A stretch of DNA of 52,584 nt, from IMG/VR virus record IMGVR_UViG_3300006802_016771, positions 1 through 52,584 of that record; one strand, written 5' to 3'. The stretch's first letter is position 1. Each line of letters begins with the position of its first letter. The stretch comes from a virus. The translations under genes and the position numbers were made by a program. The notes under the pieces are model-generated. The model was not told where the DNA came from. It saw nothing but the letters and a program-made list of their open reading frames with translations, and did not search any database. This document shows positions 26,001-33,218 of the stretch, piece by piece.

Positions 26001-26192
26001 TTGGCGATTGGAGGAAATTGATATTAATCCCTTACCCTTTTTTATTTGGGTATTTGCGCCTTGTGCTAGATTGTCCCCACCAGCAAGTGCTTTGATTGCA
26101 TCCTGTATGGCGTTTATCCTTTCCGCCGTGAGGACATCAAGCAAATCCTTGCCCGCACTAACTCTCGTTAGTTTTGATAATACATCTAACAT
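20061..26192 (-). CDS. Giant collagen-like tail fibre protein
   Basis: 2043 residues, the longest gene. Residues about 1-760 form a Cys/Trp-rich globular-looking region (cysteines in CKTLPLDVC and CKKSSIC). About 770-900 and 1300-1500 hold repeats of the form [ILV]-P-x-[TKS]-[YW] (EIPTKYTEY, NLPASYTTVG, DLPTSYRQEG, IPTQYKSEK). Between them, about 941-1266, is a collagen-like Gly-X-Y region. The C-terminal part is again Cys-rich (CKIGYRAEAK, CCAPNPCAPK). It sits after the tape measure and two distal tail proteins, where receptor-binding fibres are found. It should trimerise through the collagen region and bind the host. The start overlaps the upstream stop (TAATG). Confidence 0.8.
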   Translation of the reverse strand: MLDVLSKLTRVSAGKDLLDVLTAERINAIQDAIKALAGGDNLAQGANTQIKKGKGLISISSNRQARQPNPISTAHFAFQSDGWDDIVGTIGQDPGKRSRRDGREDRYTDGGLHALNPFPGQPFTAPVIPADNQSGGNAIGYGYECKTLPLDVCNFLQPLSTTGRAIAKMRIDTFKKRAKNISAEDSFNSPNKYARSCIEFLEPGVYKIEMDSSTFMSHEDDEPSMNYPARTTVKWATVGGYRDEGDKSTPERTVAVMYETLNTTTRNLGDFQANVNFSFRLLNATNAPLQCINHDAVIRPWYNSVGMGSGDSRSLTSDITGRDFDNLNHKHAGDLRCKKSSICKEKKDYQFRGLRMASPYRTTADQPLASEKQFVTSQMRNGFGFIQAIPEMCHWKIGCWEIPKITYETLWVPVFTDGTTTTEFRSVWSRSSEISQNLRYGYFKGQRDIQKYGRNVATNPFPPDPNYPYGEYCKHGINEAGYHLLSANTKANNYGVPIQFGFREGGKTTGSCTVSPKYCPHNGVLKPHGAIPYVDGSHGAPYCSMSPSCPTTLVFQDNKPKTKWYPCKTTDDQMYFLDGPRQFTGGNACPSTWRDIPFPDRIEVETKKKQKKWVESEISPLEAPIERKVFELPIKDPDGTKKWIPKTLHNLKKFAAFEAWEDEFQAQKLLENAQIPIKLCEKMRIWGANDLRKSYYPYKYADITSVDEYDTTMLPKSWKTALVGEEGGVDYFKDMVQHVKDDTYLLGKTPKYYYFTVSLEYRTTIFKSVNSQAIKETEDIEIPTKYTEYNLPASYTTVGVPVDWSDAKAFTAVKKYDLPTSYRQEGLPVNWADSQGVKSTEYYNVATKFEGAQGVDGTQSVKVISTVNTVDVAQIKSQKNILAIKELESIDKIKIFQEYVSVISGEEKLKYYFFDEEDRTANLTASHDITLKGCKQPVVDIGPPGEGEEGLDGKDGEPGIDGIDGEDGEDGADGEDGEDGELGKDGKSAKDGKEGESGDSGVLGNFGFTGEGGERGALGDGGEDGIDGIDGAGGEGGAGGTAGFTGGAGSSGDFGSLGSSGAGGSGGSEGSYGPGGWSGAHGDFGVDGGNGAGGEPGSPGSLGSPGGGSSCGPPCYGGPGGPGGPGGRGGRGGKGGTGGRGGRGGRGGAGGQGGRGGKGGIGGVGGRGGKGGKGGKGGKGGMGGMGGRGGQGGKGGQGGKGGRGGRGGQGGKGGPGGPGGPGGPGGKGGKGGTRGMGGKGGEGGKGGKGGPGGKGGKGGKGGEGALISYTPGTCGQVSGTVTIDPFTYQILKVDIMDGSSVPTVWNTFAINTPSKNGASQGVKSTEDVTVYTLNKVTASEVYTKSVDVPKKYKDIKSPIEFSDITSIKELETIFYPDMFADFKIPVTTASVNLPENIIDISYPSTFNEFKLVDSTNTEKIPTNFETKKFIKTLLPFVAVTETEKPRLPATYERLSIPTQYKSEKVIIDWKLREFYAFTNEPIEAHIPKTWKIYEVPTSLETYENMPVEWDYIEVPKFLENCEGYVISEKKETNIGIDYKKIREPNFNETIQSRLVKEWEELDWFIYRKFKLDSKYHPKCRHMLFCEKDVPVMVKCPARHLWRPNVSSCPNNYYPKIRLPNRMVRANSWPADVSIAWGMHFPFDISSVWMGKGAWKVFRGIGNIRWVRKTFAVPQGLPTGDDSLFSNTDVSGESGNYLNELRYHGAHVDPEEHGWCKVFHRSILSNPNWNGRLPSSVENREPAEYDMRDFDYGHPYIYPQLNYNKKYRNSTCDIDCKEIVLGSDPPCKIGYRAEAKVDGQCKVGDPVCKGKGTPGFKTYSNNNSCCAPNPCAPKIPGGIYNNANTEVCDAKVPSVFTSSSSKSFIIEVVKRGWKELDGDPYSAKKDKGGEKYGDVSPSSKFETENHKGTDSVEHALTIRFNEIAYKDGNPIASTRGKPTRTPYVKHSRYYANRLQFYAKTAHIEAMTREHPADDTRWRKYYSSPSRLLDFGVIITRLSDIDNPDYVYMGGGRLEKQLMSTQGDSIVEYKGTRSGAKSKEGKVVP
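22396..23372 (-). repeat. Collagen-like Gly-X-Y coding repeat
   Basis: About 325 residues of near-continuous glycine triplets. The N-terminal part has acidic triplets (GEDGEDGADGEDGE), the middle is Gly/Ser/Phe-rich and less regular (GFTGGAGSSGDFGSLG), and the C-terminal part has Gly-Gly-X with X mostly Lys, Arg, Pro or Gln (GGKGGKGGKGGMGG; GGPGGPGGPGG). It is coded by GC-rich, repetitive DNA in an otherwise AT-rich gene. Length variation by slippage is likely. Confidence 0.85.
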
Positions 26193-27064
26193 TATTCCCA
26201 GCTCATAGTTGAAGGCTTGCTTAAGTTAATAGTTGACCCATCTTGATAAATCAAGCGATTCCAACCACCTAAGCTAGAAAGAAATTCATATTCAAGTCTA
26301 TAAAACACACCTTGATTCGCCTTTGAGCCGAGAGTTATTGCATTTGAATTGAAACTCGTTAGCAACCAATCACTTTCATTTCCTCGAAAATCGGGTAATT
26401 CAGGAGGATCACCCCCTGAAATTGCAATGATTTTACCTACTAACCTTCCATGATTCTTCTTATTTTTAGACAATATACTATATGTGTACTTTAATTGACC
26501 TGCCCCTAAAAAGTCAGTAACCCCCATGAGCCTGCAATGCGGGCCACTATTTTTTTTTGTACATGGAGCATAGTGCCCCTGTCTGCCATCCTGCCCATCT
26601 GGTACTGGACCAAATTTTAAAAATTTACCATCTTCTAAAATCCTGCCAAATTCATTAGGGCTATCCCCTTCTCCAAACACTGGTCCCCAGGAGAACTTAG
26701 TATTCGTGTAATTAACATGAAGATCAATAGGGATAGTATTGGTGTTTTGAGAAACTCTGGATATTGGTGATTTATACCTCTGATTATCGTCGGCGAATCC
26801 TTTATATGTCTCCCTAATTTCATGCAACCCAGGAGCATCATCGCTTACCACATAATCAGTGAGATACATTTCTTGATGACCAGGCAATTTTTGACCTAAA
26901 GTAGGAAGCTTTTCCGTGATTTTAAAATCACCAGGGTTTGCTGCTCTATGTTTTACTAAAGTAAAAACATCAAAATCCGTATTACTAGTTTGGAAGCTTG
27001 AGTTGGCGCCAATAAACCATTTCTCGCACTTGAAGCCTTCTTCGCTGGAAATGATGGTCGTCAT
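26192..27064 (-). CDS. Distal tail protein, paralogue 1
   Basis: 290 residues. Shares with the next upstream gene SPNEFGRILEDGKFLKFG, then MGVTDFLGAGQLKYTYSILS, a DWLL stretch and FLSSLGGWNRLIYQ near the C-terminus, all in the same order. I take them as a tandem duplication. Its place between the tape measure and the giant fibre corresponds to the lambda M/L/J region, so it is likely a baseplate hub or fibre-attachment protein. No enzymatic motif seen. The start overlaps the upstream stop (ATGA). Confidence 0.65.
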   Translation of the reverse strand: MTTIISSEEGFKCEKWFIGANSSFQTSNTDFDVFTLVKHRAANPGDFKITEKLPTLGQKLPGHQEMYLTDYVVSDDAPGLHEIRETYKGFADDNQRYKSPISRVSQNTNTIPIDLHVNYTNTKFSWGPVFGEGDSPNEFGRILEDGKFLKFGPVPDGQDGRQGHYAPCTKKNSGPHCRLMGVTDFLGAGQLKYTYSILSKNKKNHGRLVGKIIAISGGDPPELPDFRGNESDWLLTSFNSNAITLGSKANQGVFYRLEYEFLSSLGGWNRLIYQDGSTINLSKPSTMSWE

Positions 27065-27912
27065 AATGCCCCCGAGAGATCATCTAGGTCCCACGCTGAA
27101 CCTTGTTTTTGTTTATATATCCAAGGATGCCAACCGCCTGCTCCGCTACCCAGGAATGTAACGGTCGTTTTATAAAACTTCTTATCCCCGACATAAATTA
27201 TTTCTCTTGAGTATCCATTAAATAGCCAATCTCCGTTAATTTCAGGTGGTGGTATAAGTTGAGATTTAAGCTTACCTTTCTGGCCTATTTGATCCATTAT
27301 ATCCTCAAGCCAATCCTTTGATGATAATATTGAATAATCATAGGATAATTGACCCACGGTTAAGTAAGACTCAACACCGACCATCATGCACCCCCAGGTC
27401 TTTGGGTCATCTCTCTTTTGACCACACCAGATGGTGTCGGTCTTACCAAAACGAAGAAAAGCACCATCAGCATCGGTGACCCTACCATACCTATTTGGGC
27501 TTGGTCCCGTACCGAATAGTTCCTCATCCTTTTCGGCCCAAGTATCTGGCCTATATTGATAGTTTGGGTGAGTATCTATACCTTCTTCATTCAAAAATAT
27601 ACCCCCTCCCCCCTCGGGGATTTTCTTTGAAATTATCCCCTTGAATAAAACATCAGCATATAAAGCACCCCTAGTTCTACTAATATTTACTGTGTCGCAA
27701 TAAAGGCTTGAGACGAAGGTTTGGTCTATTTGTGAACCTAAATTGTCTTCAATTGGATCGCCTGGTACATATAGCGTACTCTGCCAATTCGTACCAAGTA
27801 AAAACCTCATACTTAATTCATCAAAATTAGTACGAGACAGCTTCAGCTGCGGATTCGGTTGCGCCAAAATTCCAGCGCGACACTTAAATGCATTTAAACC
27901 TGGGTAAGCCAT
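27061..27912 (-). CDS. Distal tail protein, paralogue 2
   Basis: 283 residues, parallel to its downstream neighbour: SPNRYGRVTDADGAFLRFG, MVGVESYLTVGQLSYDYSIL, then a DWLF stretch and FLGSGAGGWHPWIYK. The N-terminal halves differ, with only the NFDELSMRFLLG versus DFDVFTLVKHRA position shared. It probably forms part of the tail tip with its paralogue, but this is from position and similarity only. It starts at an ATG overlapping the tape-measure stop (TAATG). Confidence 0.65.
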   Translation of the reverse strand: MAYPGLNAFKCRAGILAQPNPQLKLSRTNFDELSMRFLLGTNWQSTLYVPGDPIEDNLGSQIDQTFVSSLYCDTVNISRTRGALYADVLFKGIISKKIPEGGGGIFLNEEGIDTHPNYQYRPDTWAEKDEELFGTGPSPNRYGRVTDADGAFLRFGKTDTIWCGQKRDDPKTWGCMMVGVESYLTVGQLSYDYSILSSKDWLEDIMDQIGQKGKLKSQLIPPPEINGDWLFNGYSREIIYVGDKKFYKTTVTFLGSGAGGWHPWIYKQKQGSAWDLDDLSGAL

Positions 27913-30900
27913 TATCTTAATTTAAATCTACCAACATTGGCGGCTTGATCAATCATGGAATCACCAATACCCATGATTCCGTCATTTATTTTTTCGAGCA
28001 TCCTTAATCGTCTTTCCGCTAGAGCTTTCATTGGGTCACTCGAGGTCGCAAAACCTCCCGCTCCTATTCGACGTGCAGAATCAACCGTCATTTGAGTAGT
28101 ACCCATTTTGTTTAATAATGTTGCATCAGCTGCCTGCATGGCTGTTTTCTGTGCTTCATCTTTACCCATCCCAGCCTCTACTGCTTCCCTAAATACTTGC
28201 CTGAATCTTTCATTTCCTTCTATGGCCGCAAGCTCGTTTCTTGCCTTACTATCACCATCTCGTGCCTTAGCCCCAAGATCAGCAGTAACTAAATCCAAAG
28301 CTGCTCCTCGTTTGATTCCATCTTGTCTTGCCTGTCTTTCGGCATCCCTCTTTTCTCTAAATTTATCAAGTGCAGCTTCTGCATCATTTTCTGACAAACC
28401 CGCCGCTTTGGCACGCTCTAGAAACTGACGATCATCCCGAGCATCCTCCATTTCCATTGCGTCTTTGGTTTTGAACTCAAACCTTCCAAGATCATCATTC
28501 TGGAAAGCTGATTCTGCTTCTGCTCTTGTTATGCCTATCTCTAAAGACTCTTCAAGTTCTCTTTTAAATTTTTCTACTCTTTCCGCAAGTTTGCGTAAAG
28601 CGTCCTCTAGGGAAAGAATAGGATCATTTAATTTCATCAGCTCTGCATTTAGATTCGCTATCGCGTCATTTGAGATATTATATGTGTCTCTTGCCGATTT
28701 TAACTCATCATCTAGTTCTTTAACTTTTTGATTGTAGGCTATTAAATCTTCAGTGCTAAAATCTTCTGTGCTCGTTGCTTGTAGGGCATTTCTTGCCGTT
28801 TTAGCACGCTCCATTCTTTGCTCGGCATCATCCCTAGCATCTTTAGTTCTACCCAGTGACTCCAATATTGGTACTCTTTCGACATCCCTCACCTGCTCAG
28901 CTGCATTTAAATCAATTTGAAGGCTTTTTCTTTGAGCCTCAAATTCTTTATCTGGGTCAATTTTTCGTAGCGCCGCTCCCCTTTCTCTCTCAATTCGCAG
29001 GAGTTCAGTAGATCGCACTGTTGTTTCTCCACCTTCTCGGATTCTGTTTCTTATTCTACCAGTTTCTAGAAGATTAGAGTTTATGTCTTCTTTTGCGGTC
29101 TCAAGTGTTTTAATAGATTGATTGATCGTCTCTTTGTCCCTAGGGCTAAAATCATTACCTTCTACTAACTTACTTGATTTTAATGCAGTCAATAAACCAG
29201 CACTAGCACCTTTTTCTATTGCTAAGGCTGCCGCCTTTTCAAGACTTTCAGTTGTTATCTTGCCATCATCATCGCGCAAAGCTTTTATGACGTCGCCATC
29301 TATAGCTCTCCCACCTTTTAGATCCACGCTCAAATTTCGTATTGCGTCCTTAATTTGAGCCAGTATATCTTTTAGCCCATCAATATCACCCGCCTCAATA
29401 GCCTCAGCCGCTCGAGTCCTCAGATCATTAACTTCATCGAAAGCGCCGCTTATCTTTGTTGCTTGATCTGTGTTTAAATCTTTAGTTGGGAGATTATTAT
29501 CCCCTAGATTCTCCAGTGCTTGTCGAAGTTCTTCTATGCGGTTTTGTTGATCCGCCTTTGTTTCAGGTCTCGCAGACAGCCCAATTGTGTTCTCAATAAG
29601 ATCACTAAGCGATTGGCCAAATTCCGCGATTTCTTTTGCTGATTGCAAGGACTCAGTTTCGCTAGTTAATGCTACTCCTTTAGACTCATTAAGTTGAGCC
29701 TGTAGTATATTCTTTAGGGTCTCTATCTGCGTTGAGTTCAATTCCCCCAACTTTGCTATACCACTCTCCAACTCCTCGGTATCTAATCCAAATTCTCCTA
29801 AATCGAGCCCTACTCCACTACTGATGGCAGTTAATGCCTCTCCTTTTTTACTGCTTTCTTCAGCATCTAAACCAACCCTCGCCCTGCCTTCTATTTGTTG
29901 TTGTCTCTGATCTAATAATAAAATCTTTTCAGGCGCGGTTGCCTTTTCCATTTTAAATTCAAACTCTTGATCACTTAAATCTTTCGCTAATGCGACTTGT
30001 CTTTCAAGTTGAGCATTGTGGGCCTTTAATAGCTCTAAGCGCCTAGCATCAACTTGAATTACACTCATATATGTGTCCAGAAGTTGCTGGAGTGAGTTTC
30101 TAGCTTCCTCAAATTCTGCTTCCATGCCTATCTTCCCGCCCATGAGTGTATCGAACGCTGTGAGCTCGCCCATTTGCTTGGCAAATTCCTGGGTTTTTTG
30201 AGTAAGACTTTCTATTTCTGTGGTAATTTTAGAAAGGGAGGAGTCCCTATCATCCATATTTTTCATGGATTTAACCATTTCATCTATCTTATCCCTGGCT
30301 TGCTCATTTGCAGCCGCAAACTCTTTTAAGCGATTAGCTGCTTTTTCTACATTTTCCCTATATTTAGCAAAAGATGCAGCTGCAACAACTACCCAAGTTA
30401 CTGGACTTTTAGCTAATACTGCAAAAGCTGATGCAAAAGCTGCTCTCACCATACCTAAGACCATAGCGATTGCTTTGTATGCACCCACAAGACCAAATCC
30501 TACAAGGGTTTGCAACTTAACCGCAGCTGTGGTGCCAGCCATAGCCGCCGTCATTGCGCGCATTGTTGCTATTATACCCATCCCTGCAGTTTGTTGGCGA
30601 ATTTGGGCTAATGTGAGTGCCTGTGTGAGACCTGTGGTGATCCCTAGTAGCTTATTTAATCCAAACAATGACGCAATCATGCCCGCGAACTGGACACTAA
30701 GTACAGCCGTTGCAAGAGTTAGAAATACACTCGTAATATTCCCGAGAATGTTACCGAGACCTTTGAAGCTACCTAGTGCTTCCGTAGCCTTAAGGCCTAT
30801 ACTAGAAAGTGCTTTACTAACCATTGCCATGTATTCACCAACGGCACTAGCTACTGGCTCTAAAAGATTAAGAGTATTTATTAGTGCCTTAACTTGCATT

Positions 30901-31673
30901 TTCTCAGCCGCGGCAAAATCTTCCGCGAAACCTGCCGCGAATTTGGCTCTTACATCTGCCAATGTGCTTTCCAGTCCGCCTAAGGTTTGGGATAATTGCT
31001 CCATGCCACCCGAGCTGCCCTGTAATGCTTTTTCTAAAATAAACATAGTAGATGAGAAAGCCTCACCAGCGGCTGCACTTTCTTGTAGCTTCCTCCTCAC
31101 CTCCCCTGTGATTAAACCCATTTCCTGGAGTCTTGCAGTGGCTTCACCTATAGGTGCCCCACTCTTAAGGGCATCATATGTGCGACCAATCCAAAAAGCC
31201 ACAGTTTGCATACTCTGACCACTAACTGCTGCTGCATCTCCTACTAATCTTAAAGCCGCTTGTGATGAAAATGCTCCTTTTGTTAAAACCTCTAGGGTTC
31301 TTGATGCTTCAGCTATTTCCGCTAATTGAAAGGGAGTACTTGACGCGAATGTGAAGAGTTCCTCGAGTCTCTTTTTTGCTGCCTCTGCTCCACCTAGTAA
31401 TGGTTGAAATTGTGTCTGTATGAGCTCTAATTGGCGTATCTTTTCAACCCCTTTCGCAACTGCCTCGGTTCTACCTAAAAACAGCTTCATCGCGCCATTC
31501 ATCGCCATCAAGCCTCCAGTTATTAATGAAAGGGGACCAAGAATCTTAGTCGCAAGGATAGTGCCAAGTAAAGACCAAGTAGAAGCAGCCGCGCTCCCCG
31601 TCTCTGCGAAAACCATTGCAGGTTCAACAGCCATCCCCATGGCGTCTTTTAATTTATCCACTCCTGATGCCAT
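27912..31673 (-). CDS. Tape measure protein
   Basis: 1253 residues. The Ala/Gly-rich N-terminal third has hydrophobic helices (WSLLGTILATKILGPLSLIT; IIATMRAMTAAMAGTTAAV) and phage tail-tape motifs such as FASSTPFQLAEIAEASRTLE and GLITGEVRRKL. The rest is long charged helical sequence with many Glu and Arg. It sits right after the assembly-chaperone-like gene. By the usual rule of about 0.15 nm per residue the tail would be near 190 nm, consistent with a siphovirus. It sets tail length and is probably ejected with DNA. The start overlaps the upstream stop (TAATG). Confidence 0.9.
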   Translation of the reverse strand: MASGVDKLKDAMGMAVEPAMVFAETGSAAASTWSLLGTILATKILGPLSLITGGLMAMNGAMKLFLGRTEAVAKGVEKIRQLELIQTQFQPLLGGAEAAKKRLEELFTFASSTPFQLAEIAEASRTLEVLTKGAFSSQAALRLVGDAAAVSGQSMQTVAFWIGRTYDALKSGAPIGEATARLQEMGLITGEVRRKLQESAAAGEAFSSTMFILEKALQGSSGGMEQLSQTLGGLESTLADVRAKFAAGFAEDFAAAEKMQVKALINTLNLLEPVASAVGEYMAMVSKALSSIGLKATEALGSFKGLGNILGNITSVFLTLATAVLSVQFAGMIASLFGLNKLLGITTGLTQALTLAQIRQQTAGMGIIATMRAMTAAMAGTTAAVKLQTLVGFGLVGAYKAIAMVLGMVRAAFASAFAVLAKSPVTWVVVAAASFAKYRENVEKAANRLKEFAAANEQARDKIDEMVKSMKNMDDRDSSLSKITTEIESLTQKTQEFAKQMGELTAFDTLMGGKIGMEAEFEEARNSLQQLLDTYMSVIQVDARRLELLKAHNAQLERQVALAKDLSDQEFEFKMEKATAPEKILLLDQRQQQIEGRARVGLDAEESSKKGEALTAISSGVGLDLGEFGLDTEELESGIAKLGELNSTQIETLKNILQAQLNESKGVALTSETESLQSAKEIAEFGQSLSDLIENTIGLSARPETKADQQNRIEELRQALENLGDNNLPTKDLNTDQATKISGAFDEVNDLRTRAAEAIEAGDIDGLKDILAQIKDAIRNLSVDLKGGRAIDGDVIKALRDDDGKITTESLEKAAALAIEKGASAGLLTALKSSKLVEGNDFSPRDKETINQSIKTLETAKEDINSNLLETGRIRNRIREGGETTVRSTELLRIERERGAALRKIDPDKEFEAQRKSLQIDLNAAEQVRDVERVPILESLGRTKDARDDAEQRMERAKTARNALQATSTEDFSTEDLIAYNQKVKELDDELKSARDTYNISNDAIANLNAELMKLNDPILSLEDALRKLAERVEKFKRELEESLEIGITRAEAESAFQNDDLGRFEFKTKDAMEMEDARDDRQFLERAKAAGLSENDAEAALDKFREKRDAERQARQDGIKRGAALDLVTADLGAKARDGDSKARNELAAIEGNERFRQVFREAVEAGMGKDEAQKTAMQAADATLLNKMGTTQMTVDSARRIGAGGFATSSDPMKALAERRLRMLEKINDGIMGIGDSMIDQAANVGRFKLR

Positions 31674-32344
31674 TATACAGTCTTTCGGTTCATAATATGT
31701 TTAGGCATGGCACCAGATTCTATATCTTTCATTATTCTTTCTTGTGCTTTTCTTAACTCTTCTGCTGCTTCACCGCTGTCTCTTTTTGCCCTAAGCATAG
31801 CAATGATCTGGTCTTCTTTATTGCTATCAAATAATACTTTAACGCCTTGCATTTTTGCGTGAACCGTTAATAGCCAAGAACTTTTACCTACACTCATATC
31901 CCATGCCTCACTTTCCTTATAACCAAGAGACATGAGTGTCATGATTTGAACTATTGGCTCAGGGGGATCATTTGTTGTATCTGAGCCAAATGAAGCTTTG
32001 CCCTCTTCCTCTTCTATTGTAAAAGTAGGAACTGCATTATGGTCATCAAGGTAATTTTTAATTTTGTCACTTAATTGCGTTAAGTCCTTCTCAAGTTTTC
32101 GCCACACATATAGCCTTATCGTATCCCTCCATGAAATAGGGGGAGTGTTTGGAAAAGTAGTAGTGCAAATTTTGCAAAACTTATATACATCACCAATGGC
32201 AAATGAAGAGCCCTCATTCATTAAAGGGGACTCCATTGTCATAAGGAGGAATCTATGCCAATTAGAAAATGGCCTTAAAGATAGGCCAAAAACTTTGTGC
32301 TTAGAACTTAGCCACGACTCGGCGAAATTTTCTTCATTTCCCAC
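31673..32344 (-). CDS. Tail assembly chaperone-like protein
   Basis: 223 residues, located between the tail-tube genes and the tape measure, where lambda G/T-type chaperones lie. LMSLGYKESEAWDMSVG near the middle resembles the segment seen in such chaperones. The C-terminal half is charged and helical (AMLRAKRDSGEAAEEL). No second frame long enough for a programmed frameshift product is visible: the stop overlaps the tape-measure ATG. It starts at GTG without a clear Shine-Dalgarno. Confidence 0.5.
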   Translation of the reverse strand: MGNEENFAESWLSSKHKVFGLSLRPFSNWHRFLLMTMESPLMNEGSSFAIGDVYKFCKICTTTFPNTPPISWRDTIRLYVWRKLEKDLTQLSDKIKNYLDDHNAVPTFTIEEEEGKASFGSDTTNDPPEPIVQIMTLMSLGYKESEAWDMSVGKSSWLLTVHAKMQGVKVLFDSNKEDQIIAMLRAKRDSGEAAEELRKAQERIMKDIESGAMPKHIMNRKTV

Positions 32345-32358
32345 ATCGCGAAACTATT

Positions 32359-32709
32359 TTAGCAGCTTGAAGTTAATTTCTCCCAGAATCTAGCAGTTAC
32401 TTCCAGTTTTTGAAAGTCCTCACTAGATTTGATTAGTTTAACACGGTCTACCCACATAGTGCGACCATCCAAATCAAAGCTATCATTAATTTCTGGAGCC
32501 TTAATAGTCTTATTCATGTACCCAGACACACTTGCTGTGCCTGTTGATTTACCAGAAACTAATGCTACTGTTTCACCTGTATCATCCTTGGCTTGTGCTT
32601 GAAACTGTGGTTGAGACTCAAGATTGTAACTTGTTACAATCATTTCTCCCTTACCACCGAACTTTACAGTATCAGTTCCAAAAATATATCCACCGCAATT
32701 TTTAGCCAT
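32359..32709 (-). CDS. Tail tube-like protein, short paralogue
   Basis: 116 residues, beta-rich, with IFGTDTVKFGGKGEMIV at the N-terminus and a C-terminal EDFQKLEVTARFWEKL. The latter lines up with EFAQLDLTAESYFRL in the upstream gene, and both proteins carry a matching VSGYMNK or IVGYAET stretch. It is probably a second tube or tail-terminator-like subunit. AGGAGG precedes the ATG. Confidence 0.55.
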   Translation of the reverse strand: MAKNCGGYIFGTDTVKFGGKGEMIVTSYNLESQPQFQAQAKDDTGETVALVSGKSTGTASVSGYMNKTIKAPEINDSFDLDGRTMWVDRVKLIKSSEDFQKLEVTARFWEKLTSSC

Positions 32710-32724
32710 TTTATTTCCTCCTGT

Positions 32725-33198
32725 TTACTTGCAACTTGGGGCACAAACTTGACCACCACTTCTTAGCCTGAAGTAAGACTCTGCAGTCAAATCAAGTTGG
32801 GCAAATTCATTATTCTGACGAATTACTTTCCAGCTAGTTACATTACATTGCAATGTAGTTCCATTGAGGAGATGAGACTCTATCTCTAATGACCAAGTCT
32901 TATCATTCTTACAATCAAGATATGTATTTAAGGCTGCACCAGTTTCAGCATACCCCACGATGTTCATGGTTATCTTTACTGGCCCCCGACGAACAGCACC
33001 CACGTTTCCGTCACTATCTAGTGCGGTAGCCTCAAATTCAGGGGTGTGCTCTTCTGTGAAGCTCTGAACTGTTAATTTAGTTACATCAGGTGTATAGCTT
33101 CTACCATTTCCATCATCAAATGCCCAAAGATAAGCATCGCATCCGCGTACGGAAGAGCTCCCCTGTTTTACATCATCTCCTGTAATTGTTTTACTCAT
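32725..33198 (-). CDS. Major tail tube-like protein
   Basis: 157 residues, beta-rich, no membrane segment. The C-terminal EFAQLDLTAESYFRL resembles tail-tube folds that end with a strand pair. Located downstream of head-tail joining genes and upstream of the chaperone and tape measure, as expected for a V-type tube protein. TTGACA lies 14 nt before its ATG and no Shine-Dalgarno is seen. Cysteines near the C-terminus (VCAPSC) are unusual for a tube protein. Confidence 0.6.
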   Translation of the reverse strand: MSKTITGDDVKQGSSSVRGCDAYLWAFDDGNGRSYTPDVTKLTVQSFTEEHTPEFEATALDSDGNVGAVRRGPVKITMNIVGYAETGAALNTYLDCKNDKTWSLEIESHLLNGTTLQCNVTSWKVIRQNNEFAQLDLTAESYFRLRSGGQVCAPSCK

Positions 33199-33212
33199 AC
33201 TATTGACATTGT

Positions 33213-33218
33213 TGTCAA
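33213..33218 (-). promoter_or_regulatory. TTGACA element, 14 nt before tube-protein ATG
   Basis: Minus-strand TTGACA with 14 nt to the ATG at 33198. It overlaps the TGA stop of the upstream gene. The plus strand has a matching TTGACA 8 nt away, so the site is an inverted repeat. Confidence 0.55.

Noticed and set aside
30220-31218. 332-codon plus-strand frame opposite the tape measure
   Set aside because: Antisense shadow of an Ala-rich gene; no Shine-Dalgarno, no motif.
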